36,237 nt of DNA from Candidatus Magasanikiibacteriota bacterium (GTDB lineage: Bacteria; Patescibacteriota; Patescibacteriia; Magasanikbacterales; UBA922), in assembly GCA_018650085.1 (NCBI GenBank), contig JABIGQ010000009.1, forward strand, positions 1 to 36,237, in the 5' to 3' direction. Shown in pieces: positions 23,225-29,977 of this stretch; position 1 is the first letter of the stretch, and each line of letters begins with the position of its first letter. Below the pieces are notes generated by a model that saw only the letters and a program-made list of their open reading frames with translations, did no database searches and had not been told where the DNA came from. Position numbers and translations under genes: made by a program.

Positions 23225-24547
23225 ATGACCTTCGAGCAAGCCGAACAATATATTTACTCACTCTCAAATCTCCCTCGCACAGAATATATGCGAGATATAA
23301 AACACTGCAATATTTATCTAAAACGATTGCAATTTTTTTTAGATATTTTAAAAAACCCAGAACAACATATCCCCCACTATATCCACGTTACAGGAACCAG
23401 TGGAAAAGGATCTATAACAAATATGCTACACCAAATATTATTAGAAAGTGGAAAAATAGTAGCCTCAAATGTATCTCCTCACCCTACAAGCATTGAAGAA
23501 AGATGGAGACTAGGAGATAAAACAATGAGTAAACAAGAATTTGCAGATATTATAGATGCTGTGATAAAACCTGCACTTGATACATATATACGCACCAGTC
23601 CATATGATATGATTTCTTTTTTTGAAATTATGACCGCTATTGGACTATTTTGGTTTGCAAAACATAATGCGCAATGGTGTATTTTAGAAGTAGGTTGTGG
23701 AGGAAAATTTGATAGCACAAATATTATTCCACATAAAGATATTGCTATTATTACAAATATTGGATTAGATCATATAGGAATTATAGGAGATAATAAAAAA
23801 GAAATTGCAATAGAAAAATCTGGCATTATATTAAAAAACGTTCCAGTATTTACACAAGAAACAGATCCTACTATTTTAGATGTGTTTAAAAATGAATGTG
23901 ATAAACAAGATACAATACTTCATATTTCAAATAACGATTATAAAAAAACAAACTCAGATATTTCTGAGATGACATTTCTATACAACGAGAAACAATTTAC
24001 AATAGAAACACTGGGAGAACACCAAATAAACAATGCTATCCTCTGCATAGATGTAGCAAAACATTTGGGAATAAAACAAGAAGATATACAAATAGGGTTA
24101 AAAAAAACAAATCTTCCACTACGAATGGAAATCATGTCAAAAGACCCATTTGTGATTATAGATGGAGCGCATAATCCAGACAAGATGAAAACCTCTGTAA
24201 AAACCATGCAAGAAATAAAAAAACTCTATCCACAGGCAAACATTCATTTGCTTCTTGGTTTTTCTAAAGATAAAAATATAGAAACAATGCTTGAACAATT
24301 ATCTACACTAGATCCACATACTGTATCTTGTACGAGAAATACTGCGCATGCATTTAAAACAGTTGCAACACCCAAGTATATTGAAGAAAAGATAAAACTA
24401 TCTACACCAGAAACAAAGACATTTATTTCTCTTGATCCACAGCTAGCCCTAAAGTGGAGTCAGACACAAATGGAAAAGCATGATATACTCTTTATTACAG
24501 GATCAATTTATTTGAGCGGTGAAATACAAACATATTTGACAATATAG
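23225..24547 (+). CDS. folC: Folylpolyglutamate synthase/Mur-ligase family protein
   Basis: About 440 residues from ATG 23225; the track uses an in-frame TTG at 23219 directly after the dprA stop. Seen: P-loop HVTGTSGKGSITNML, EVGCGGKFDSTNII, TNIGLDHIGIIGDNKKEIAIEKSGI and DGAHNPDKM in the C-terminal ligase domain. This is the FolC pattern, which adds glutamates to folates (and makes dihydrofolate in bifunctional forms). Folate synthesis is often incomplete in CPR, so the real substrate is uncertain. It is 6 bp downstream of dprA. Confidence 0.88.
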   Translation: MTFEQAEQYIYSLSNLPRTEYMRDIKHCNIYLKRLQFFLDILKNPEQHIPHYIHVTGTSGKGSITNMLHQILLESGKIVASNVSPHPTSIEERWRLGDKTMSKQEFADIIDAVIKPALDTYIRTSPYDMISFFEIMTAIGLFWFAKHNAQWCILEVGCGGKFDSTNIIPHKDIAIITNIGLDHIGIIGDNKKEIAIEKSGIILKNVPVFTQETDPTILDVFKNECDKQDTILHISNNDYKKTNSDISEMTFLYNEKQFTIETLGEHQINNAILCIDVAKHLGIKQEDIQIGLKKTNLPLRMEIMSKDPFVIIDGAHNPDKMKTSVKTMQEIKKLYPQANIHLLLGFSKDKNIETMLEQLSTLDPHTVSCTRNTAHAFKTVATPKYIEEKIKLSTPETKTFISLDPQLALKWSQTQMEKHDILFITGSIYLSGEIQTYLTI

Positions 24548-24597
24548 CTCTTTTAATCTATGATCCACGCACACTAGATTTGTAACATAAATATTAT

Positions 24598-26868
24598 ATG
24601 GGAAAAACCCTCGTTATTGTAGAGTCTCCTACAAAAGCTAAAACTATTTCAAAATTCCTTGGCGCATCATATATGGTGGAGTCTTCTTTTGGGCATGTCC
24701 GTGACCTGCCAAAAAGTAAGATGGGCATAGATATAGAAGGTGGAACATTTGATCCACACTATATTACAGCGCGTGATAAAACCAAACAAGTCAAAAAATT
24801 AAAAGAATTGGCAGCAAAAGCAGATACCATTATCTTTGCTACTGATGAAGATAGAGAAGGAGAAGCTATATCATGGCATCTTACACACGTATTAAAAATA
24901 AAACCAGAAGAAGCAAAACGAATTGCATTTCATGAAATTACAAAACATGCCATAGAAGAGGCGCTAAAACATCCTCGCCATATTGACCAAAAGCTCGTAG
25001 ACGCCCAACAAGCTCGCCGTGTGCTAGATAGATTGGTAGGATATGAACTCTCCCCTCTTTTATGGACAAAAGTTGCCAGAGGACTTTCTGCTGGTCGTGT
25101 ACAGTCTGTGGCTTTACGATTGGTTGTAGAAAGAGAAAGAGAAATATTAGCATTTAACCCAGAAGAATACTGGACCATAGAAGGAATGTTTTTCACACCA
25201 GAGAAAGAAGAACTTATTGCAAAATTACATGCTATTGATGGAAAAAAATTAACAAAATTTGATGTTAATAATGAAAAAGATGCAAAAGCTATTGTAGAGA
25301 AATTGACAGGAAAAGATTTTCATATTACACATATAGAAAAAAAAGAAGCAAAACGCACTCCCCCTGCTGCATTTATAACTTCCACTCTTCAACAACGTGC
25401 AAATACCATGCTTGGGTATTCTGCAAAACAAACTATGCGATTAGCCCAACAATTATATGAGGGTATAAAACTTGGCAGTGAAGGCCAACAAGGACTCATT
25501 ACATATATGCGTACAGATTCTACAAATTTATCTACGAAATTTTTAGATGAAACTACTAGCTACATAGCACAAGAATTTGGAGAAAAATATAGTCTAAAAG
25601 AACCAAGACTTTATAAGAAAAAAACAAAAGGTGCCCAAGAAGCACATGAAGCGATCCGCCCATCCGATCCAGCACGATCTCCAGAATCAATACAAGAATT
25701 CCTAGATCCACAACAGTATCGTTTGTATAGTCTTATTTGGAGACGTGCCGTTTCTACTCAAATGACAGAAGCGCGTTTAAATAAAACGACTATTGATATT
25801 ACAGGAAATGAACATACATTTCGTGCCACAGGGCAAACGATGGTTTTTGATGGCTGGATGAAATTATATCCAAACAGAACAAAAGAAGAAATCCTTCCCG
25901 ATTTAGAAGAAAGAGAAAAAATGCACTGTGAAAGCATTACGCCTACACAACATTTTACAGAACCACCAGCAAGATATTCCGATGCAACATTGGTAAAAGT
26001 TCTTGAGGAACATGGCATTGGTCGTCCATCTACTTATTCCCCTACCATTGGGACTATTGAAGCGCGCAATTATGTAGAACGAATAGAAAAACGACTCAAA
26101 CCAACACCAATTGCATTTGTAGTTATTGATTTATTAGTAGAACACTTTTCTGATATTGTGGACTATGCATTTACTGCAAAAATGGAAGAAAACCTAGATG
26201 AAATTGCAGCGGGAAGTAAACACTGGAAACCAATTATTTCTACATTTTATCACCCATTTCACGAAAATCTAGAAAAGAAAAAAGAAGAAATTACAAAAGA
26301 TCAAACTACTCATACCAGAGAAATTGGAAATGACCCAAAGACTGGGGATCCTATTATTGTAAAAATTGGACGGTATGGGCCATATGTACAGAAAGGAACA
26401 AAAGACGATGAAGAAAAACCACAATTTGCATCTCTAGAAGATGGGCAAGCACTAGAAACGCTTACACTAGAAGAGGCCCTACACCTTCTTTCTTTGCCAC
26501 GAAAAGTTGAGCTGAAAGATGGATTAATTATGGAAATCGCAAAAGGCCGTTTTGGGCCATATATCAAACTTGAAGGAAAATTTTATTCTATAAAAGATTC
26601 TGACCCATATACCATTACAAAAGAAGAAGCGCTAGAAGTGGTAAAAGAAGGAAAAGAAAAAGAAGCCCAAAAACAAATTCAAATCTTTGAAAGTGGCATT
26701 CAAGTACTCAATGGTCGCTATGGACCATACATAACAGATGGAGAAAAAAATGCAAAAATCCCAAAAGATACAGAACCAAAAGACCTAACAGAAGAACAAT
26801 GTAAAGCATTGTTAAAAGATGCAAAACCAAAGCGTGGAAGAAAGAAAACGACAAAGAAAAAGAAATAA
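24598..26868 (+). CDS. topA: DNA topoisomerase I (type IA)
   Basis: A 756-residue enzyme that relaxes negative supercoils. The TOPRIM domain has LVIVESPTKAKT and TDEDREGE (82-89). The catalytic tyrosine is Y303 in ITYMRTDSTNLS. Conserved RPSTYSPTIGTIEARNYV lies in the strand-gate region. The usual Cys4 zinc fingers are missing; instead three GRYGPY/GRFGPY repeats (from about residue 590) form the zinc-less C-terminal repeat type, followed by a basic tail KPKRGRKKTTKKKK. Last gene of the plus-strand unit. Confidence 0.96.
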   Translation: MGKTLVIVESPTKAKTISKFLGASYMVESSFGHVRDLPKSKMGIDIEGGTFDPHYITARDKTKQVKKLKELAAKADTIIFATDEDREGEAISWHLTHVLKIKPEEAKRIAFHEITKHAIEEALKHPRHIDQKLVDAQQARRVLDRLVGYELSPLLWTKVARGLSAGRVQSVALRLVVEREREILAFNPEEYWTIEGMFFTPEKEELIAKLHAIDGKKLTKFDVNNEKDAKAIVEKLTGKDFHITHIEKKEAKRTPPAAFITSTLQQRANTMLGYSAKQTMRLAQQLYEGIKLGSEGQQGLITYMRTDSTNLSTKFLDETTSYIAQEFGEKYSLKEPRLYKKKTKGAQEAHEAIRPSDPARSPESIQEFLDPQQYRLYSLIWRRAVSTQMTEARLNKTTIDITGNEHTFRATGQTMVFDGWMKLYPNRTKEEILPDLEEREKMHCESITPTQHFTEPPARYSDATLVKVLEEHGIGRPSTYSPTIGTIEARNYVERIEKRLKPTPIAFVVIDLLVEHFSDIVDYAFTAKMEENLDEIAAGSKHWKPIISTFYHPFHENLEKKKEEITKDQTTHTREIGNDPKTGDPIIVKIGRYGPYVQKGTKDDEEKPQFASLEDGQALETLTLEEALHLLSLPRKVELKDGLIMEIAKGRFGPYIKLEGKFYSIKDSDPYTITKEEALEVVKEGKEKEAQKQIQIFESGIQVLNGRYGPYITDGEKNAKIPKDTEPKDLTEEQCKALLKDAKPKRGRKKTTKKKK

Positions 26869-26881
26869 CAGACTAATAAAG

Positions 26882-26911
26882 AAAAAAGGATGAATATCTT
26901 CATCCTTTTTT
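26882..26911 (+). terminator. Terminator after topA
   Basis: 13-bp stem AAAAAAGGATGAA/TTCATCCTTTTTT with loop TATC. Confidence 0.92.
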
Positions 26912-26913
26912 CA

Positions 26914-27060
26914 TACCTATTTTTTACAAAAGATACCTGAGGAAAATCCTTTTTCTCAAATATTGCGAATTCTACACCCAAAACATGAAGCGCATGCAGC
27001 GAGAACTAAGCAATATTTGATAAAAAAATGCGCCCGAATTATTTTTGTAAAAAATAGGTA
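26914..27060. repeat. Second MITE-like long inverted-repeat element
   Basis: 18-bp perfect inverted ends (26914-26931 and 27043-27060, TACCTATTTTTTACAAAA), an inner 11-bp pair TCAAATATTGC/GCAATATTTGA (26956-26966 with 27010-27020) and a GCGCATGC-type centre. Total 147 bp, no ORF. Same architecture as 1757-1919 but a different sequence. It lies between two terminators. Confidence 0.65.
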
Positions 27061-27085
27061 CGAAAAACTGTAATCTAAGATTAAT

Positions 27086-27115
27086 AAAAAAACACCATCT
27101 ATTATAAGATGATGT
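27086..27115 (-). terminator. Terminator of the orphan RNA
   Basis: ACATCATCT/AGATGGTGT stem (27092-27100 with 27107-27115, one G-U) and seven T on the minus strand. Confidence 0.85.
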
Positions 27116-27183
27116 TCTTCATTGTAGCAGGAAGGCTATACCCCAATGCCTGAGCTGATACAAGAGGCCCTTGTACCTGCTAC
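27086..27183 (-). ncRNA. Orphan structured small RNA, about 98 nt
   Basis: Promoter, structured body and terminator line up. The predicted start (27183) coincides with the first base of a perfect stem GTAGCAGG/CCTGCTAC (27176-27183 with 27124-27131). This stem encloses a three-way junction: hairpin TACAAG/CTTGTA with loop GGCCT, and hairpin AGGC/GCCT with an 11-nt loop ATTGGGGTATA. A short linker (containing ATGAAGAACATC, which begins a 6-codon ORF) leads into the terminator. No gene follows, so it is not a cis leader. It does not match the SRP, tmRNA, RNase P or 6S patterns I know. Possibly a regulatory sRNA or novel family. Confidence 0.7.
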
Positions 27184-27189
27184 ATAAAT

Positions 27190-27218
27190 AGTATATCAAG
27201 GTATGTTAAAATGTGCAA
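27190..27218 (-). promoter_or_regulatory. Promoter of the orphan RNA
   Basis: TTGCAC, 17 nt, TATACT on the minus strand; +1 at about 27183. Confidence 0.7.
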
Positions 27219-27245
27219 CAGCCATTTCTTTGCTAAAATAACACA

Positions 27246-27285
27246 AAAAGAAAAATACCTCGTTTAACCGAGGTATTTTTCTTTT
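27246..27285. terminator. 17-bp bidirectional terminator hairpin
   Basis: Perfect stem AAAAGAAAAATACCTCG/CGAGGTATTTTTCTTTT (27246-27262 with 27269-27285). No coding gene ends directly at it. It insulates the orphan RNA promoter or ends an unrecognised short transcript. Confidence 0.85.
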
Positions 27286-27344
27286 GGCGTTTGGGTTATG
27301 TACCCTTGTATCACTCGCTCATATAATAGCACATTTTTCATGTT

Positions 27345-27373
27345 TTGTCAATAGGGCCATATTCATGTATACT
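27345..27373 (+). promoter_or_regulatory. Promoter of small membrane protein, leaderless
   Basis: TTGTCA, 17 nt, TATACT. The ATG at 27380 falls exactly where transcription should start. Confidence 0.65.
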
Positions 27374-27379
27374 ATGAAT

Positions 27380-27523
27380 ATGGCAACACAAAATAGGTTT
27401 TTGTGGGGTCTGGGGGTAATTGGGACTATTGCAGCCCCAATTTATGGAGGCTTCCCTGTCTTCATCCTAGGCATCGTCATTTTCTTCTTGGGGTTCTTTG
27501 CCCCAAAAGGGAAACCACAGTGA
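27380..27523 (+). CDS. Small membrane protein, 47 residues
   Basis: The track ORF starts at 27284 inside the upstream terminator hairpin; the promoter shows that translation should begin at 27380 (MATQNRFLW) or at the ATG two codons earlier. It has two short hydrophobic stretches (FLWGLGVIGTIAAPIYGG and FPVFILGIVIFFLGFFA) and a basic end, so it is a tiny integral membrane protein. Not recognised. It stops with TGA; a 10-bp hairpin follows. Confidence 0.6.
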   Translation: MATQNRFLWGLGVIGTIAAPIYGGFPVFILGIVIFFLGFFAPKGKPQ

Positions 27524-27536
27524 CTCACTCTTTTTT

Positions 27537-27566
27537 ACGGACATGGTGTGGAGACTCCATGTCCGT
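27537..27566 (+). terminator. Hairpin between small membrane protein and SemiSWEET
   Basis: ACGGACATGG/CCATGTCCGT, 10 bp, followed by ATATCTCTTATTTTTT. The T-run is displaced, so it may be a terminator or an mRNA-processing stem. Confidence 0.5.
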
Positions 27567-27592
27567 ATATCTCTTATTTTTTATAAATATAT

Positions 27593-27928
27593 ATGTCTCA
27601 CCCAATTCATCATTATAACAAACGAAAACGTATCCATAAAAAACATGAAAAATATCCTCACCCAGATCCACTACGAAAAACCGTAGATAGACTCATTTAT
27701 GTATTTGGATTGGCAGCCCCACTCCTAGCACTCCCGCAAGTCTATAAAATTTTTTCAGAACAAAATGCTACAAGCATGTCACTTCTAACATTTAGTTCCC
27801 ACATAGTTACAAATTTTTTCTGGATTCTCTACGGAATACTTCATAAAGAAAAACCAATTATTGCCGTATATATTGGATGGATACTAGTAAACAGTTTAAT
27901 TGTCATAGGAACAATACTCTATGGCTAA
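27593..27928 (+). CDS. SemiSWEET/PQ-loop sugar transporter
   Basis: 111 residues with three membrane helices (about 32-50, 66-83 and 88-108), the SemiSWEET triple-helix bundle. The PQ motif is at 48-49 (LALPQVYKIF), followed by the typical NATSMSLLTF and FFWILYGI. Family members work as dimers that move sugars down a gradient. The roughly 28-residue His/Lys-rich N-terminal extension (HPIHHYNKRKRIHKKHEK) is unusual and could bind metal or lipid head groups. The substrate is unknown. Confidence 0.88.
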   Translation: MSHPIHHYNKRKRIHKKHEKYPHPDPLRKTVDRLIYVFGLAAPLLALPQVYKIFSEQNATSMSLLTFSSHIVTNFFWILYGILHKEKPIIAVYIGWILVNSLIVIGTILYG

Positions 27929-27945
27929 GACTCTATTTAAGAAAT

Positions 27946-27976
27946 AAAAAAACCTCGATGTATTCGAGATTTTTTT
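27946..27976. terminator. Bidirectional terminator between SemiSWEET and 27984 gene
   Basis: CTCGA/TCGAG core flanked by seven A and seven T; serves the convergent genes. Confidence 0.85.
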
Positions 27977-27983
27977 ATACTAT

Positions 27984-28334
27984 TTATTTTTTCTTTTTCG
28001 TGGGTCGTTTTTTTCTTGTTACTTTTTTCTTCACATCACTTACCTTTTCTTCAAATTTATCTGCTATCTTTCCTACAACAAACTTTTCTACCAGCCCTCC
28101 CATCATAGAGCTTACCACTCCCATATTTTTTGAAACGGTATCAATTCTATCACGCATATATTGCACTGCTTCATTGATAAGTTCTAATTTTACGGTAATG
28201 GTTTCTATAATATCGTTTGCGTTTTTTAGTACACGTGCTGCTTGGTATAGTAACCAACAAAGGAAAAAAGTAAACCAAACAATACACACGGCAAGGACAA
28301 TATATAAGAGATCTAAACTTGTGCTGACAGGCAT
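27984..28334 (-). CDS. Membrane-anchored coiled-coil protein with basic tail
   Basis: 116 residues: one N-terminal helix (about 9-30, LLYIVLAVCIVWFTFFLCWLL), an amphipathic helical segment (about 35-75, NANDIIETITVKLELINEA), and a Lys/Arg tail (KKKVTRKKRPTKKKK). The plan resembles DUF948/YtxH-like proteins; the identity is not secure. The antisense ORF 27877..28338 is a shadow. It has an extended -10 promoter. Confidence 0.7.
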   Translation of the reverse strand: MPVSTSLDLLYIVLAVCIVWFTFFLCWLLYQAARVLKNANDIIETITVKLELINEAVQYMRDRIDTVSKNMGVVSSMMGGLVEKFVVGKIADKFEEKVSDVKKKVTRKKRPTKKKK

Positions 28335-28365
28335 ATAATAAGCATTAAAAATAATGGATAAATAT

Positions 28366-28374
28366 ATTATAACA
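28366..28374 (-). promoter_or_regulatory. Extended -10 promoter of the 27984 gene
   Basis: TGTTATAAT on the minus strand, 31 bp before the ATG; no clear -35. Confidence 0.45.
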
Positions 28375-28435
28375 TAAAAAAAGAAAATACAGAAATTTTT
28401 ATTCTATTTATATAATTGATTATCAAAATGTATAT

Positions 28436-29839
28436 TTAATCCCCTCTCCCTCTTGCTCCTTTTTTCTTTATATTTGCTAATGTACTAAGCATTCTTTTCA
28501 AATCAAGTACACCTTGATGCTCTTCTCCAAGAAGTTCTTTAGATCTTTCGTAGAGATCTTCCAAACTTATTGCATCACGTTTTGTATCAAGCGCCTTAAA
28601 AAACTCCTCTCCTAATACAGAAGTTAAACGATCAGGATCTTTGTCAAAAACCATTCCTTTATTGTGCTCTAATTGAATAACTCGATCAATTAATATTTTT
28701 TGTTCAATTTTGCTTAAACCATCCTTCATCATTTGAAAAGAGAGATCTGCGATATGTTTCCATGCATCCCCTCCATGTTCTTTAGAAGGATAAAACCCAG
28801 TAAAAGCATCTTTACTTTCATAAAAATATTCCCGTAATTCTTGATCCGATAAGTGTCGTATCAACTCATCAGCAGATAAACCTCTTGGTTCTGGTAAACG
28901 ATGCATCATATAATCACTATCCTGATGCTCTATTTCACTACTCACTGCACGAATAAAATAGGTACGTAACCAACTAAACATCTTTGGAATTTGATCTTTT
29001 ATATCTTCTACTAAGACATTATCCCGAAAAGAGACTTCTCTATTTACACGCGTAGAAAGAGTATCTCCTAATACTTCATTTATTTCTACTTCTAATAGTT
29101 CTGCCCCATAAAAAGACAAAATTTCACGTTCCAGATCCACATGTTTATAATCTTTACGATTTTTAATGTCTTTTGTTTTGTCTTCCTCCTCCATTTTTTT
29201 TATACATTGCTTTTTTATATCATCAGAAACATGAATATCCACTATATTTAGACAATTCATGTATGCGTACGCTTGATTATATAATTGTAAATATATCAAA
29301 TGATCTAATTCATATAAAGCTTTTTCTTCATTTACATTAAAAAATTCTTTTGCTACATCTTCAGGTATATGTTCTAATAAGATCTGAAGATACTCATACC
29401 TCTTTCTTCGATGAATGAAATTAACACCTGTTCTTTTTAAAATACCACGTCTCAATGTTTCATCTTGTAAAAAATTAAGATCCTCGAAACAATCTAAATT
29501 CCAAGCAACCAGTGTAATCTTTCCCTTCTTCTCTATTAATTCTTTTGCAAGTTCAGATGAACAAATTAACTCATCAAATTTGTGTTTATAATAAAAAACT
29601 TCTGAAACAAATCCTTCATTTATGAGCGTATCAGCTATTTCCTGATTTAAACCTACACATCTTTCAAGATTATAAGATAAGTATTGTACACCATCTTTCA
29701 ATGCTAAGATATTTAATGCAGCATTATTATCTATATAATCCAAAGAATCATACAATTCATAACTTCTTTCCTCTGATTCCAAAGTAGATGTGTTGTTTAA
29801 TATATCTACTTCAGAGATTGCATCAAAACTATTTCTCAT
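28436..29839 (-). CDS. Large soluble hypothetical protein, 467 residues
   Basis: Not recognised. It is soluble, mostly helical and acidic, with no signal or membrane segment. The C-terminal third has a compact motif set that looks like a conserved module: GGDAWKHIADLSFQM, then IDRVIQLEHNKGMVFDKD and DRLTSVLGEEFF. The N-terminal two thirds have repeated short helical units such as ILALKDGVQYLS and ITLVAWNLDCFEDLNFL. It is a single-gene unit with its own promoter. Possible roles (nucleic acid or protein binding, toxin-like) cannot be chosen from sequence alone. Confidence 0.8.
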   Translation of the reverse strand: MRNSFDAISEVDILNNTSTLESEERSYELYDSLDYIDNNAALNILALKDGVQYLSYNLERCVGLNQEIADTLINEGFVSEVFYYKHKFDELICSSELAKELIEKKGKITLVAWNLDCFEDLNFLQDETLRRGILKRTGVNFIHRRKRYEYLQILLEHIPEDVAKEFFNVNEEKALYELDHLIYLQLYNQAYAYMNCLNIVDIHVSDDIKKQCIKKMEEEDKTKDIKNRKDYKHVDLEREILSFYGAELLEVEINEVLGDTLSTRVNREVSFRDNVLVEDIKDQIPKMFSWLRTYFIRAVSSEIEHQDSDYMMHRLPEPRGLSADELIRHLSDQELREYFYESKDAFTGFYPSKEHGGDAWKHIADLSFQMMKDGLSKIEQKILIDRVIQLEHNKGMVFDKDPDRLTSVLGEEFFKALDTKRDAISLEDLYERSKELLGEEHQGVLDLKRMLSTLANIKKKGARGRGD

Positions 29840-29871
29840 ATATTTTATAAATATCTTCTATAATATATATC

Positions 29872-29900
29872 ATTATACCAAAAAAAGAAAACTATAACAA
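29872..29900 (-). promoter_or_regulatory. Promoter of the 467-residue protein gene
   Basis: TTGTTA, 17 nt, TATAAT on the minus strand. Confidence 0.55.
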
Positions 29901-29916
29901 AAAATTTACATATTCC

Positions 29917-29954
29917 TAAAAAAATACGAGGAACAATTATATTCGTTCCTCGTA
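29917..29954 (-). terminator. Terminator after pheT
   Basis: 10-bp stem TACGAGGAAC/GTTCCTCGTA and seven T on the minus strand. Confidence 0.9.
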
Positions 29955-29977
29955 CAATTCATTATTTCCATCATTTA

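Noticed and set aside
27086-27183. SRP RNA, 6S RNA, tmRNA or degenerate tRNA
   Set aside because: No SRP GGAA-loop/asymmetric bulge, no long 6S central bubble, no tmRNA tRNA-like ends, and no T-loop TTCGAAT for a tRNA.
27877-28338. Plus-strand 153-residue ORF
   Set aside because: Overlaps the SemiSWEET end and the bidirectional terminator and lies antisense to the 27984 gene; composition is shadow-like.
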